From Gammaproteobacteria bacterium (GTDB lineage: Bacteria; Pseudomonadota; Gammaproteobacteria; Enterobacterales; Psychrobiaceae), in NCBI GenBank assembly GCA_013214945.1, contig JABSRT010000004.1, positions 62,001 through 126,000 on the forward strand: 64,000 nucleotides of DNA. The letters are read 5' to 3'. Under the pieces are notes generated by a model. It saw only the letters and a list, made by a program, of their open reading frames with translations. It did no database searches and was not told the origin of the DNA. Both the position numbers and the translations under genes were made by a program. Positions within the stretch are counted from its first letter, which is position 1; each line of letters opens with the position of its first letter. Shown here piece by piece: positions 38,599-48,057 of this stretch.

Positions 38599-39561
38599 AT
38601 GGCTTGTGGTGAATTTGAGCTAATTGAGCGGTTTTTTAAAAACCGCCAACAGCAACGAACGGATGTCGTTTTACCTATTGGAGATGACTGCGCTTTGTTA
38701 GCGCCACAGGCTGAACAATTACTGGCTGTTTCCACAGATACCTTAGTATCTGGGGTTCATTTCTTTCCTGACATTCCTGCTCATGCCCTTGGTTACAAGA
38801 GCTTAGCTATCAATTTAAGTGATCTGGCGGCCATGGGGGCAACCCCAAGCTGGGTATCGTTAGCGATCACACTGCCATCAGTCGATGAAACTTGGCTTGA
38901 AAGTTTTAGTGCCGGCTTTTTTGAAGCGGCTGACTACTTTAATATTCAACTCATTGGTGGTGATGTCACGAAAGGGCCTTTAAGCCTGACTTTGACCGTT
39001 CAAGGGCAAGTCGCTAAAGGCCAGCAATTGACGCGTAGTGGTGCTAATGTTGGTGATTGGATCTGTGTCACTGGTAATTTAGGCGATTCAGCTCTCGGGC
39101 TGCAAAGCTTAGCTGGTACGGTAGAATTATCGCCAGACGATCACGATAAATTACTGAAAAAGCATTATTACCCGACCCCAAGGTTATTGGCCGGCCAAGC
39201 GCTACGTGGTGTCGCGACAGCGGCGATTGATATTTCTGATGGCTTAGCGGCCGATGTTGGTCATATTGCCAAAGCATCAGGCTACAAGGCCGTGATCGAT
39301 ATTGACAGCATTCCGTTGTCTGATGCCTTGTTGGCCAATACGGACCATGAACTGGGGATCAAGCTTGGACTTGGTGGTGGTGAAGACTATGAACTGTGCT
39401 TTACCGTGCCGCCTGCCGCATTAGGCTCACTTGACACGCTGCTAGCACATACCGGAGTCTCGGTTCATTGTGTTGGCCAAATTCATAATGGTAGTGGGGT
39501 TGAGTTTGTTAAAAACAATAAACCAGCCACTATTGATATCAAGGGGTTTAGCCACTTTTGA
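38599..39561 (+). CDS. thiL: Thiamine-monophosphate kinase
   Basis: 320 aa. PurM-like ATP-binding motifs are present: GDDCALLAP near residue 27, STDTLVSGVHFFPD, SLAINLSDLAAMGATP and IDISDGLAADVGHI. It phosphorylates thiamine monophosphate to the diphosphate. pgpA starts inside its stop codon. Confidence 0.96.
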   Translation: MACGEFELIERFFKNRQQQRTDVVLPIGDDCALLAPQAEQLLAVSTDTLVSGVHFFPDIPAHALGYKSLAINLSDLAAMGATPSWVSLAITLPSVDETWLESFSAGFFEAADYFNIQLIGGDVTKGPLSLTLTVQGQVAKGQQLTRSGANVGDWICVTGNLGDSALGLQSLAGTVELSPDDHDKLLKKHYYPTPRLLAGQALRGVATAAIDISDGLAADVGHIAKASGYKAVIDIDSIPLSDALLANTDHELGIKLGLGGGEDYELCFTVPPAALGSLDTLLAHTGVSVHCVGQIHNGSGVEFVKNNKPATIDIKGFSHF

Positions 39562-40052
39562 AACATCGTGATCCTAGCTTAGCTAAGCTATCTCTTACTA
39601 ATCCTATTCATTTTTTAGCCCTTGGTTTTGGCACGGGTTTAGCCCCTAAAGCGCCGGGAACTTTTGGCACATTGGCCGCCTTTCCGTTGTACTATTTGAT
39701 GATGGATTTGTCGCTGACCGCATATCTGCTGATTACATTGGTTATCACTGTCGTCGGTTTTTGGCTTTGTGAAAGAACGGCCAATGACATGGCGGTACAT
39801 GATCATGGTGCGATTGTGTGGGACGAAATTGCTGGCATGTTAATTACCTTAATCGCGGCACCTGTTAGTTGGTTGGCTGTTCTGATTGGGTTTGCGCTGT
39901 TTCGATTTTTTGATATTCTCAAACCTTGGCCAATAAAATTACTAGATCGTCATGTTAAAGGTGGCTTTGGCATAATGATTGATGATGTTTTAGCCGGTAT
40001 TTTTGCAGCAATTTGTTTGCAAGGTATTCATGCTTATTACCCACTGGGCTAG
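39558..40052 (+). CDS. pgpA: Phosphatidylglycerophosphatase A
   Basis: 164-aa membrane enzyme with FGTGLAPKAPGTFGTL and the IVWDEIAGMLITL motif of PgpA. It dephosphorylates phosphatidylglycerophosphate. The start is TTG at 39558 and overlaps the thiL stop by 4 nt (TTGA), matching the coupled arrangement in related genomes. A 56-codon membrane ORF follows after 9 nt. Confidence 0.93.
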   Translation: MKHRDPSLAKLSLTNPIHFLALGFGTGLAPKAPGTFGTLAAFPLYYLMMDLSLTAYLLITLVITVVGFWLCERTANDMAVHDHGAIVWDEIAGMLITLIAAPVSWLAVLIGFALFRFFDILKPWPIKLLDRHVKGGFGIMIDDVLAGIFAAICLQGIHAYYPLG

Positions 40053-40061
40053 CGAGCTATA

Positions 40062-40232
40062 ATGCGAAATATTGCAACGCACTGGTTATTTGCCGCACTA
40101 GTTGTCGCGTTTGTTATCATGGCACTGTTTGACGTGTTGCCTTTCCCTGTTTTGGCTATTCTGCTATTGGTTAGCTGGTGTGTCTTGGCGGTGGTGGTAT
40201 TAATTGTTGAGCGCTGGTTAGCGCGACAATAA
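40062..40232 (+). CDS. Small hydrophobic membrane protein (56 aa)
   Basis: A 56-codon frame starting ATG at 40062, 9 nt after pgpA, with GCGAG as a plausible ribosome-binding site. The product has two hydrophobic stretches (about residues 8-22 and 29-50) separated by DVLPFP and a C-terminus RWLARQ, a positive-inside pattern for a two-helix membrane protein. A strong terminator immediately follows its stop codon, so it is the last cistron of the nusB-thiL-pgpA unit. I do not recognise a family. The layout makes it more likely real than chance. Confidence 0.6.
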   Translation: MRNIATHWLFAALVVAFVIMALFDVLPFPVLAILLLVSWCVLAVVVLIVERWLARQ

Positions 40233-40250
40233 TAGCAAGTGGCGAGATCA

Positions 40251-40282
40251 AAAAAGGCGTTGATATTATCAACGCCTTTTTT
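40251..40282. terminator. Bidirectional terminator between the pgpA unit and folD
   Basis: AAAAAGGCGTTGA and TCAACGCCTTTTT are exact reverse complements with a 5-nt loop, giving a T-run on both strands. It serves the plus-strand nusB-thiL-pgpA unit and the minus-strand folD gene, which ends 36 nt away. Confidence 0.92.
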
Positions 40283-40317
40283 AGTTAACCTGAATTCTGG
40301 TTAATTAACTACTATGA

Positions 40318-41175
40318 TTAATTTTTCTGATGATTCTTTGCTGCAATTAACGTATTTTCAATTAGGGTAGCCACGGTCATTGGGCCGACGCCACCAGGAA
40401 CTGGGGTGATCCAAGCCGCTTTCTCTTTAGCAACATCAAAACAGATATCACCAACCAAACGACCATTGTCGAGGCGGTTGATCCCAACATCGATCACAAT
40501 CGCGCCTTCTTTAATCCACTCTCCTGGGATAAAACCTGGTTTACCTACTGCAACGACTAATAAGTCAGCAGCACGAACCTTTTGTTCTAAGTTTTTAGTG
40601 AAGCGGTGACAAGTAGTTGTGGTGCAGCCTGCGAGTAGCAACTCAAGCGTCATAGGTCGGCCGACGATATTAGAAGCGCCAACAATGACAGCATCTAAGC
40701 CATGAGTTTTGATCCCCGTAGATTCAATCAGCGTCATGATGCCTTTAGGCGTGCAAGGACGTAATGCCGGGTTACGTTGCGCAAGACGGCCAATATTGTA
40801 GGGATGAAAACCATCAACATCTTTATGCGGCAGAATATGCTCAAGTACCATTATGGTATTGATATGACCAGGTAGCGGTAGCTGCACTAAAATACCGTCG
40901 ATGCTTGGATCATCATTAAGCTCGTCAATAAGCGCCAGTAAGCTTTCCTCGGACGTATCGCTAGGTAAATCGTACGAACGTGAGATAAAGCCTACTTGTT
41001 CGCAGGCTTTACGTTTGTTATTGACGTAAACTTGAGAGGCTGGGTCTAGTCCAACCAAGATCACGGCTAAGCCTGGGATCCGTTGGCCAGCTTCTTTAAG
41101 GATTGCTACTTCATTCGCAACGTTATTTCGTACTTTTTGTGCAACGGCTTTGCCATCAATAATCCGAGCGCTCAT
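40318..41175 (-). CDS. folD: Bifunctional methylenetetrahydrofolate dehydrogenase / methenyltetrahydrofolate cyclohydrolase
   Basis: 285 aa. FolD motifs present: [25 protein letters not shown] (core [11 protein letters not shown] and KRKACE), [11 protein letters not shown] with Q, and [13 protein letters not shown] for NADP binding, then [12 protein letters not shown]. It supplies one-carbon units for purine and formyl-methionine synthesis, working with GlyA. The ATG follows AAGGAAATAAATAGGTCG. A tRNA cluster lies upstream in the opposite direction. Confidence 0.97.
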   Translation of the reverse strand: MSARIIDGKAVAQKVRNNVANEVAILKEAGQRIPGLAVILVGLDPASQVYVNNKRKACEQVGFISRSYDLPSDTSEESLLALIDELNDDPSIDGILVQLPLPGHINTIMVLEHILPHKDVDGFHPYNIGRLAQRNPALRPCTPKGIMTLIESTGIKTHGLDAVIVGASNIVGRPMTLELLLAGCTTTTCHRFTKNLEQKVRAADLLVVAVGKPGFIPGEWIKEGAIVIDVGINRLDNGRLVGDICFDVAKEKAAWITPVPGGVGPMTVATLIENTLIAAKNHQKN

Positions 41176-41446
41176 CGACCTATTTATTTCCTTAAATTCA
41201 AGAGCGGCTATTATGCCATACCTGCAAAAGTGTGACTACGATCAATGTTATTATTAATCTCGATATTAAAAGCAAAGCAGGGGCTACTAGCCCTGTTGTA
41301 TGCTAAATGAGCGAACGAAATTAATTGTCGAAAAAGGTTTGACGGCTGGGAATAACCTCTGTAATATCCGCTTCCGTCGTCAAGGAGTAATTCTTGTAGA
41401 TAACAATTTGTTAGATTAACTAGGTTGTTAAGGTAATAGATTATGT

Positions 41447-41523
<77 letters not shown>

Positions 41524-41547
41524 CTTATTTTAAATTAAGTGTGCAGA

Positions 41548-41624
<77 letters not shown>

Positions 41625-41653
41625 TTAATTTAGTAAGTAAGCAATACTCAGTG

Positions 41654-41729
41654 GTGGCTATAGCTCAGTTGGTAGAGTCCCGGATTGTGATTCCGGTTGT
41701 CGTGGGTTCGAGCCCCATTAGCCACCCCA
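41654..41729 (+). tRNA. tRNA-His (anticodon GTG)
   Basis: 76 nt with encoded CCA, starting GTGGCTA and ending TAGCCAC-C-CCA. The discriminator C and the preceding G at 41653 supply the G-1:C73 pair that identifies tRNA-His. The anticodon loop ATTGTGATT gives GTG. Confidence 0.97.
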
Positions 41730-41785
41730 TTAGTTTGCAAAGAAAACCCAAGTGTAAAACCTTGGCAGTAAGATAGAAAATATGT

Positions 41786-41862
<77 letters not shown>

Positions 41863-41865
41863 CTT

Positions 41866-42310
41866 TTTCTAACCCATCTAGTAAAACTTCCAGTTCCAAT
41901 CTAAGTAAAACCCATAGCTAAATTTCAATAAAAATAAATAAATTCTCTGTTTTAAATTCAAGTTTCATTCTAGTTTCAAAATCAAACCAACTTATACCTG
42001 CATTGTCCAATTTCTCATTACAATTAAATGTTATACCAATCCCATTAATTAATTCTCTCGACGCATAACAAAATCATAAATTTAATTGGTATTATTAGTT
42101 CATTGTATTTTAGTCGATGTTTTTTCTCTAGCATTACAAAAATGATTAGGGCACACAGATATCGTCTCGGCTCAATAAATTGTGTCAATGCACAACAGGA
42201 TAAGAATTTACTGTCATTAGCTTTACGAGTTGGTAGGGGAGGGGTGTTGATAAACCTTGACCCATCAGTTGCTATAGGGCCAAGGTGATGCTCAATTATA
42301 GAAATAAACG
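41866..42310. other. AT-rich non-coding region between the tRNA cluster and DUF3334
   Basis: About 445 nt without a supportable gene; the longest frame (42103-42288) is short and unlike any protein I know. It contains a small inverted pair ATACCAAT (42033-42040) and ATTGGTAT (42085-42092), about 45 nt apart, which resembles the ends of a short repeat unit. Nothing else was recognised. Confidence 0.4.
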
Positions 42311-42988
42311 TTAAATGCCTAATTCGTCCATTAGGTCTATTTCGCTACTAGTTTCAACAGGGGTATCAGTAACTTGTGGAATGTTTTGGTGCTGTTCAAT
42401 TAACGTGTCTGGATCGTATTCTTGATCCGCTTCTTCAAACTCTTTTATTTGAATAAATTCTGTTTGATCAATAGAAAATTCAAGATAAAACACATTACCC
42501 TGAGCTGTTGTAAACGAAACTCGGCGAGAAATTGGCTGATAAAGATTTGATTCTATTGAAATAGTAAGCTGTTGGTTAACCGTTAACATTTTAGGTTGGC
42601 TTTGGTTTATCGATGTTTGCAGATCTCGACTTATCGTAGCAATAAATTTACCTAGAATTTGATTCATCAATTCACCCATCACATTACTGACGTCGTCAGA
42701 CAAGTGATTTTTGGCTAATTCTTCTTCTGGCATGCTCATGCTAATTAGGTAGTCGCGATAAATCTCCATGGCTGATGCCGCGGTGAAGTTGATAATTACT
42801 AGCCCTGAGAAACCACCGTCAAAAATAACGAAACAACCAATATCAGGTTTTAAACTGGTTCGAGCAATTTTTTGGACCATCGCTGCATGATTAATTTTTT
42901 TATGGGTTGCCGCGCTTAGTACACCCGAGACCGAGTTGCATAATTTAAGCAGAATATCGTCGGTTGTTACAACAGTTGTTTTACTCAT
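42311..42988 (-). CDS. DUF3334 family protein (CheX-like domain)
   Basis: 225 aa. The sequence KPDIGCFVIFDGGFSGLVIINFTAASAMEIYRDY (core FDGGFSGLVIINF) followed by DDVSNVMGELMNQILGKF is a CheX/CheC-like domain in the DUF3334 family, common in Alteromonadales and Vibrionales beside the trigger-factor gene. The CheC-family E-x-x-N motif is present as GELMN. The last 45 residues are acidic and low-complexity. It may be a phosphatase-like or scaffold protein in signalling; no activity is established. Confidence 0.82.
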   Translation of the reverse strand: MSKTTVVTTDDILLKLCNSVSGVLSAATHKKINHAAMVQKIARTSLKPDIGCFVIFDGGFSGLVIINFTAASAMEIYRDYLISMSMPEEELAKNHLSDDVSNVMGELMNQILGKFIATISRDLQTSINQSQPKMLTVNQQLTISIESNLYQPISRRVSFTTAQGNVFYLEFSIDQTEFIQIKEFEEADQEYDPDTLIEQHQNIPQVTDTPVETSSEIDLMDELGI

Positions 42989-43403
42989 GTATTTTTCCGT
43001 CCTTCATTGTAATTTAAATGCCAATATATTAGATAATATACAATAAAAAACAAATTGAAATCTACAACAAAGTACTTAGATACTTTACGCCGTTTAATTA
43101 TGGCGATAGCGATGATTTTTGGATTAAATAGAGGTTTTTTAGAAAAAAAATCGACAAGCCCTTGTTTTTTTGCCCGCCAGCCCTAATAAAGTAGCTTGAT
43201 GACATTAAACTATATTTACGTGATACTCGACTCTATGGGGTAGCATCGTTATAATGTCGCGTCCGAAATATTAGTCTCGTTACTGTGGAGTATATTAGTC
43301 GTCATTTGGCGCGGTGCTTTCGTAACGTGAAATTTTACATTTATGGTTATTTAACTATAAAGACCGAGCCCGCAGGGCCTATTGATATATTTGAGGTATG
43401 CAG
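42989..43403. other. Intergenic region between DUF3334 and tig
   Basis: 415 nt between divergent genes. It holds the predicted tig promoter (43227-43255) and a small hairpin ACAAG-CC-CTTGT (43154-43165) flanked by A-run and T-run sequence on both sides, which could terminate in either direction but has a tight loop. No gene was recognised. Confidence 0.5.
43227..43255 (+). promoter_or_regulatory. Predicted sigma-70 promoter of tig
   Basis: TCGACT, a 17-nt spacer and a perfect TATAAT lie about 150 nt before the tig start. The -35 matches four of six consensus bases. Confidence 0.5.
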
Positions 43404-44711
43404 ATGCAAGTTTCAGTTGAAACGACTCAGGGCCTAGAGCGCCGTCTAACCATTACAGTAGAAGCTAAGCAAGTAGATACTGAAGTAAAAACCCGTCTTG
43501 GCCAATTGTCTAAGACTCAGCGTATTGACGGTTTCCGTCCAGGTAAAGTACCTGCCACTGTTATTCGTAAACGTTACGGCGCTGCCGTACGTCAAGAAGT
43601 AGCTGGTGAATTAATGCAGCGTAACTTCTACAGCGCTGTTGTAGAACAAAAATTAAACCCAGCTGGAATGCCAGAATTAGATATCGTTAAAAACGAACAC
43701 GGTTCTGATTTAGAATTTACTGCGACTTTTGAAATTTACCCTGAATTTGAAGTTAAAAACTTAGATCAAGTTAAAGTTGAAAAGCCAATCGTTGAAGTAA
43801 CTGACAAAGATTTAGAAGAAATGTTAGTGACGCTTACTAAGCAACACGCTACTTTCAAGTCAGTAGCACGTAAGTCTAAGAAAGGCGATCGTGTTATTTT
43901 AGACTTCTCTGGTTCAATTGACGGCGAAGACTTCGAAGGCGGAAAAGCACAAGATTTCACTTTAAACCTAGGTGAAGAACGCATGATCCCTGGTTTTGAA
44001 AAGCAAGTTATCGGCCACAAAGCCGGTGAAGAGTTTGATATCGAAGTAACATTCCCTGAAGATTACCACGCTGAAAACCTTAAAGGTAAATCAGCGGTAT
44101 TCGCTGTGAACTTAAAGACAGTTGAAGGCCAAACGTTGCCAACGCTTGATGACGAATTTGCAGTAAAATTCGGTGTTGAGGAAGGTGGTGTTGAGAAGCT
44201 GAAAGCTGACGTGCGTAAGAACATGGAACGCGAGCTGACTCAATCAGTAAAATCTAACGTTAAGCAGCAAGCTATCGATGGCTTAATCGAAGTAAACGAA
44301 ATTGAAGTACCAGCTGCGCTAATTAAAGGCGAAGTTGATGTTTTACGTCAACAAGCGATGCAGCGTTTTGGTGGTAAAGTTGACCCAGCAAACATGCCAC
44401 AACTACCTGATGAATTGTTTGCAGAGCAAGCAAAACGTCGCGTTCAAGTTGGTCTGTTACTAGGTGAAATCATCAAAGTTAACAAGCTTGAAGCTAACGA
44501 TGCACAAGTATCAGAAATGATCAATGGCATGGCAGCTGCGTACGAAGATCCAAAAGAAGTAGTCGACTACTACAACAGCGACGAAAAATTAATGCAGCAA
44601 ATGAAAGATCTTGCTGTAGAAGATCAAGCAATTGAATTTATTCTTGCAGCAGCGACAGTTACTGAAGCGGCAAAAGCATTTAACGATATGATCCAGCAGC
44701 AATCTGCTTAA
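43404..44711 (+). CDS. tig: Trigger factor (ribosome-associated chaperone and prolyl isomerase)
   Basis: 435 aa from the ATG at 43404, giving [18 protein letters not shown]; an ATG six bases upstream is too close to the GAGG ribosome-binding site. The ribosome-binding signature FRPGKVP is present near residue 43, followed by the FKBP-type isomerase domain ([20 protein letters not shown]) and the long helical C-terminal arms. It precedes clpP and clpX, the standard gammaproteobacterial order. Confidence 0.97.
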   Translation: MQVSVETTQGLERRLTITVEAKQVDTEVKTRLGQLSKTQRIDGFRPGKVPATVIRKRYGAAVRQEVAGELMQRNFYSAVVEQKLNPAGMPELDIVKNEHGSDLEFTATFEIYPEFEVKNLDQVKVEKPIVEVTDKDLEEMLVTLTKQHATFKSVARKSKKGDRVILDFSGSIDGEDFEGGKAQDFTLNLGEERMIPGFEKQVIGHKAGEEFDIEVTFPEDYHAENLKGKSAVFAVNLKTVEGQTLPTLDDEFAVKFGVEEGGVEKLKADVRKNMERELTQSVKSNVKQQAIDGLIEVNEIEVPAALIKGEVDVLRQQAMQRFGGKVDPANMPQLPDELFAEQAKRRVQVGLLLGEIIKVNKLEANDAQVSEMINGMAAAYEDPKEVVDYYNSDEKLMQQMKDLAVEDQAIEFILAAATVTEAAKAFNDMIQQQSA

Positions 44712-44735
44712 TTAATTCGTTAATATAAAATAAAG

Positions 44736-44766
44736 CTCGTATGGGGTCACCCATGCGAGTTTTTTG
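44736..44766 (+). terminator. Intrinsic terminator after tig
   Basis: CTCGTATGGG-GTCA-CCCATGCGAG (one G-T pair) followed by TTTTTT lies 24 nt after the tig stop. Confidence 0.9.
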
Positions 44767-45125
44767 TATTTAGCTGGTATGACTTATTGTTAAGCTGAAT
44801 AAATTACTACCTGTATGATGAAAATACTTAATAGCCAAGCTCGGGGCTTTACTGTTGCCGCCAATGCATTACAGTGCAATGGTATGGCATTTGACAGTAA
44901 GAGCTTGCACGGCGGTCGGTTATTGCGCACACTGATAATAACAGCTAGTGCAGACCAAGGGTTTGGTCGATTAAAATACCCGTTCAGGGCGATGATTTGT
45001 TGATTAAAGCCAGTTGTATATTTAAATCGGCATTAAACTTCAATGTAAGTGAATTTTTACTTTATAAAATCGTTGTTTACAGGTATAAATAATTACATAA
45101 CAGGAATTTTTAGGGATATAAATTA
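44767..45125. other. Intergenic region upstream of clpP
   Basis: About 360 nt without a supportable gene (a 62-codon frame at 44815-45003 looks like chance). It should contain the clpP promoter; TATAAA-like sequence lies near 45084, but no heat-shock sigma-32 signature was convincing. Confidence 0.4.
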
Positions 45126-45737
45126 ATGCAAAATAATTATAACTTGTCACCACAAAACGTTTTAGTGCCTATGGTTGTTGAACAAACGCCTAAGGGAGAG
45201 CGTTCGTTTGATATCTATTCACGTTTGTTGAAAGAGCGTGTTATATTTTTGGTTGGCCCAGTAGAAGATAATATGGCTAACCTTGTGGTTGCTCAATTGT
45301 TATTTCTTGAAGCTGATAATCCAGATAAAGATATTTTCCTATATATCAATTCGCCAGGCGGTTCTGTAACTGCTGGTATGGCTATTTACGATACAATGCA
45401 ATTTATTAAGCCAAACGTAAGCACTGTTTGTATTGGTCAAGCTGCTAGCATGGGCGCATTCCTATTAGCAGGCGGCGCGCAAGGCAAACGTCATTGTTTA
45501 CCTAACTCTCGCGTGATGATTCATCAGCCACTTGGCGGGTTCCAAGGCCAAGCTTCTGATATTGCCATCCATGCGCAAGAAATCTTAGGCATCAAGAATA
45601 AATTAAATAGCTTGTTGGCTGAACATACTGGCCAAGAACTTGAAGTCGTTGAGAAAGACACTGATAGAGATAACTTTATGAGCGCTCAACAATCAGTTGA
45701 TTATGGTTTAGTTGATTCAATTTTGACTAAACGTTAA
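45126..45737 (+). CDS. clpP: ATP-dependent Clp protease proteolytic subunit
   Basis: 203 aa. The catalytic Ser is S108 in [14 protein letters not shown] and the His is H133 in [14 protein letters not shown]; the Asp follows in the [12 protein letters not shown] region. The N-terminal [21 protein letters not shown] is a typical processed leader and axial-loop segment. It forms tetradecameric chambers with ClpX or ClpA. clpX follows after 97 nt. Confidence 0.97.
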   Translation: MQNNYNLSPQNVLVPMVVEQTPKGERSFDIYSRLLKERVIFLVGPVEDNMANLVVAQLLFLEADNPDKDIFLYINSPGGSVTAGMAIYDTMQFIKPNVSTVCIGQAASMGAFLLAGGAQGKRHCLPNSRVMIHQPLGGFQGQASDIAIHAQEILGIKNKLNSLLAEHTGQELEVVEKDTDRDNFMSAQQSVDYGLVDSILTKR

Positions 45738-45834
45738 TTGGTTTAAAGTCTCCTTTTGCACACCCGAGTGTTGGGTTTCGGCTCAGTTTGTAATACACTC
45801 GTAATATAAATATTTTATCCAGTGAGGATACTCA

Positions 45835-47112
45835 ATGACCGACACCACCAAAGGCGATAGCGATAGCAAAACACTGCTATATTGTTCTTTCTGTGGCAAA
45901 AGCCAACACGAAGTTCGTAAGTTAATTGCTGGTCCTTCTGTCTATATATGTGATGAGTGTGTTGATTTATGCACTGACATAATTACAGAAGAAGTAAAAG
46001 AAAAGATCGAAGCGAGCGAGACAGATAAACTGCCTACGCCACATGAAATCCGTGCTAATTTAGACGATTATGTGATTGGTCAGCAACATGCGAAAAAAGT
46101 GTTATCGGTGGCTGTCTATAATCACTATAAGCGTTTACAAAACGCTGATAAGTCTCAAGGCGTTGAGTTAGGCAAAAGTAATATCTTACTCATTGGCCCA
46201 ACCGGTAGTGGTAAAACGCTATTAGCCGAAACAATGGCAAGAATGTTAGACGTGCCTTTTACCATGGCTGATGCTACCACGCTAACCGAAGCCGGTTATG
46301 TCGGGGAAGATGTTGAGAATATCATACAAAAGTTGTTGCAAAAGTGTGATTACGATGTCGAAAAAGCACAACGTGGTATTGTTTATGTAGATGAAATTGA
46401 TAAGATTTCACGTAAATCAGACAATCCGTCAATTACTCGTGATGTTTCAGGTGAAGGCGTGCAACAAGCATTGCTTAAGCTCATTGAAGGAACGATTGCC
46501 GCGGTACCTCCACAAGGGGGCCGTAAGCACCCACAGCAAGAATTTTTACAGGTCGACACCTCTAAAATATTGTTTATTTGTGGCGGCGCTTTTTCTGGCT
46601 TAGACAAAGTGATTGAGCAACGCGCTCATACTGGCTCTGGCATTGGTTTTGGCGCGCAGGTTAAAGACGTTAACAAACAGAGTTTATCGGATACCTTTGC
46701 TAAGGTTGAGCCGGAAGATTTAGTGAAGTATGGTCTTATTCCTGAGTTTATCGGTCGTTTACCTGTTGTTGCGACATTAACTGAGTTAGACGAAGAAGCA
46801 TTAATTCAAATTCTATGTCAGCCTAAAAATGCACTAACTAAGCAATACGCTGCGTTATTGGCATTGGAAGGAGTCGAGCTTGAATTTAGAGAAGACGCCC
46901 TAACAGCTATTGCTGCCAAGGCTATGGCTCGTAAAACAGGTGCACGTGGTTTGCGTTCAATCGTAGAGCAAGTATTACTTGATACGATGTATGACTTACC
47001 ATCGATTGAAGGTGTGGTTAAATGTGTTATCGATGACTCGGTAATTAAGGGTGAATCTGCCCCGATTTTAATCTATGAAAACCAGTCAAAAACAGCCTCT
47101 GCTCAAGATTAA
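45835..47112 (+). CDS. clpX: ATP-dependent Clp protease ATP-binding subunit ClpX
   Basis: 425 aa. An N-terminal C4 zinc-binding domain ([14 protein letters not shown], then [11 protein letters not shown]) binds substrates and adaptors; the AAA+ core has Walker A GPTGSGKT, Walker B VYVDEIDK and [11 protein letters not shown] in sensor 2. It unfolds tagged proteins for ClpP. A strong terminator follows. lon, which often comes next, is not present. Confidence 0.97.
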   Translation: MTDTTKGDSDSKTLLYCSFCGKSQHEVRKLIAGPSVYICDECVDLCTDIITEEVKEKIEASETDKLPTPHEIRANLDDYVIGQQHAKKVLSVAVYNHYKRLQNADKSQGVELGKSNILLIGPTGSGKTLLAETMARMLDVPFTMADATTLTEAGYVGEDVENIIQKLLQKCDYDVEKAQRGIVYVDEIDKISRKSDNPSITRDVSGEGVQQALLKLIEGTIAAVPPQGGRKHPQQEFLQVDTSKILFICGGAFSGLDKVIEQRAHTGSGIGFGAQVKDVNKQSLSDTFAKVEPEDLVKYGLIPEFIGRLPVVATLTELDEEALIQILCQPKNALTKQYAALLALEGVELEFREDALTAIAAKAMARKTGARGLRSIVEQVLLDTMYDLPSIEGVVKCVIDDSVIKGESAPILIYENQSKTASAQD

Positions 47113-47127
47113 TCTTAATTAGAGCAC

Positions 47128-47156
47128 AAAAAAGGAGCCATTGGCTCCTTTTTTTT
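47128..47156. terminator. Intrinsic terminator after clpX
   Basis: AAAAAAGGAGCC-ATT-GGCTCCTTTTTT is a near-symmetric stem with a long T-run, 15 nt after the clpX stop. Its symmetry means it could also stop transcription coming from the right. Confidence 0.93.
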
Positions 47157-47408
47157 ATCTTCAATAATAGACTATTACCCGCTTCGATAATTAAGAAATC
47201 AGCCCCTTATCTACGTCCTGTAGGCAACAGCGTTATTTATTTTCCATGTAGAGTGACTACACATGTAAATAAATCCCTTGTTCTCATTCGTTTCTTTTAC
47301 TATCAATTGACTAGTCACTTAATACCATCGGCTCTGTTCTCCTTAACTGTTGCCTATGCTCGTAGTCGATTGAAAGGGTTGGTATTGGATAAAGCCTGCT
47401 TGAGCAGC

Positions 47409-47434
47409 ATGTTCTTACACGAATGTAAGACATG
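47409..47434. repeat. Hairpin in the post-clpX block
   Basis: CATGTTCTTACA and TGTAAGACATG form an 11-bp stem with one bulged T around the tetraloop CGAA. Confidence 0.5.
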
Positions 47435-47576
47435 AGGACAATGCATTTAGGCTATGGACGGCCGTAACTAGAGTAATGCAGTAGTTCAGGGATGAACGAC
47501 TCTAAAATGACGCAGGAGCAGTTATCGAGGAGCAATTGTCGGGATGCTGATCCAGAGCCCCGAACGCAGGCCGAAT

Positions 47577-47597
47577 CCTGATGCCATTGGCATCAGG
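47577..47597. repeat. 10-bp inverted repeat in the post-clpX block
   Basis: CCTGATGCCA and TGGCATCAGG are exact reverse complements around a single central T. No T-run follows. Confidence 0.6.
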
Positions 47598-47638
47598 AAC
47601 TCCGCCGATGTAGCGATGGATTTACGACGACTTGCTGT

Positions 47639-47667
47639 TCAAATGACAACACTTTAGTACAACGTAG
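47639..47667. repeat. 29-bp dispersed repeat, copy 2
   Basis: It matches 4041-4069 at 27 of 29 positions in the same orientation, the differences being at positions 8 and 26. It closes the structured block after clpX. Confidence 0.6.
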
Positions 47668-47676
47668 AAAGCGGTA

Positions 47677-48018
47677 TTAAATACTTAATGTAACCATTTT
47701 AATCGTGGTGACTAAAAAGCTACAACCAATTAACAACGTTGTGCCAGCGACCACTTGGCTTAAACGATTTTTCGTAAAGAAAAGCAATGAAAAGTTAGCT
47801 ATAGCCGTCGTTACCAAGGCTATAAGTCCGTATTGCCAACCGTGTAGTGTTACCCATAATACCCCGGTAAACGCTAGGCTAACAATGCCGATAATACGAC
47901 ATAGGCTTGCAATTTGCTGCGTAAACAAGGGGTTTTTTTGTTGAGAGGACTTAGGGTCCCCTAACGAAACGAATATTAGTATGCTGGAGTAGAATGTTGT
48001 AATGAGTAACCAAATCAT
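47677..48018 (-). CDS. Small membrane protein, possibly DUF3325 family (iron-uptake associated)
   Basis: 113-aa hydrophobic protein with three or four predicted transmembrane segments (about residues 1-19, 37-58, 60-82 and 90-110). The segment LWVTLHGWQYGLIALVTTAI (core GWQYGLI) recalls DUF3325 proteins, small membrane proteins found in siderophore and iron-uptake operons; I am not certain of this family. A near-perfect Fur box lies 21-39 nt upstream of the start codon, independently suggesting iron regulation. No TonB receptor or PepSY gene is beside it, so it may be a remnant or a relocated gene. Confidence 0.6.
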   Translation of the reverse strand: MIWLLITTFYSSILIFVSLGDPKSSQQKNPLFTQQIASLCRIIGIVSLAFTGVLWVTLHGWQYGLIALVTTAIANFSLLFFTKNRLSQVVAGTTLLIGCSFLVTTIKMVTLSI

Positions 48019-48038
48019 TAGAGAGCCCTTAATTATCC

Positions 48039-48057
48039 CTTAGTGATAATCATTATC
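48039..48057. promoter_or_regulatory. Predicted Fur box
   Basis: This 19-bp site contains GATAATCATTATC and matches 16 of 19 bases of the classical Fur consensus. It ends 21 nt upstream of the start of the minus-strand membrane protein gene, where it would block transcription under iron-replete conditions. The plus-strand gene at 48417 is 360 nt away and less likely a target. Confidence 0.7.

Larger units (their letters stand above)
47157..47676. repeat. Structured non-coding block after clpX, probable intergenic repeat element
   Basis: About 520 nt without a credible gene, in the place where lon is often found. It contains several strong dyads: a near-palindrome around ATTTATTT...AAATAAAT at 47233-47275, the hairpin CTTACA-CGAA-TGTAAG with longer flanks at 47409-47434, and the hairpin CCTGATGCCA-T-TGGCATCAGG at 47577-47597. 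Its right end is the 29-bp repeat also found at 4041-4069. These features resemble a family of structured intergenic repeats of marine gammaproteobacteria, but I can only prove the shared 29 bp here. Confidence 0.5.

Noticed and set aside
42103-42288. 61-codon reading frame after the tRNA cluster
   Set aside because: No homology pattern, no ribosome-binding site; AT-rich DNA.
44815-45003. 62-codon reading frame between tig and clpP
   Set aside because: It lies directly after a strong terminator, has no ribosome-binding site and reads as a random composition.
47253-47435. 60-codon reading frame in the block after clpX
   Set aside because: The region is dominated by inverted repeats and shares a repeat with another intergenic site, so coding is unlikely.
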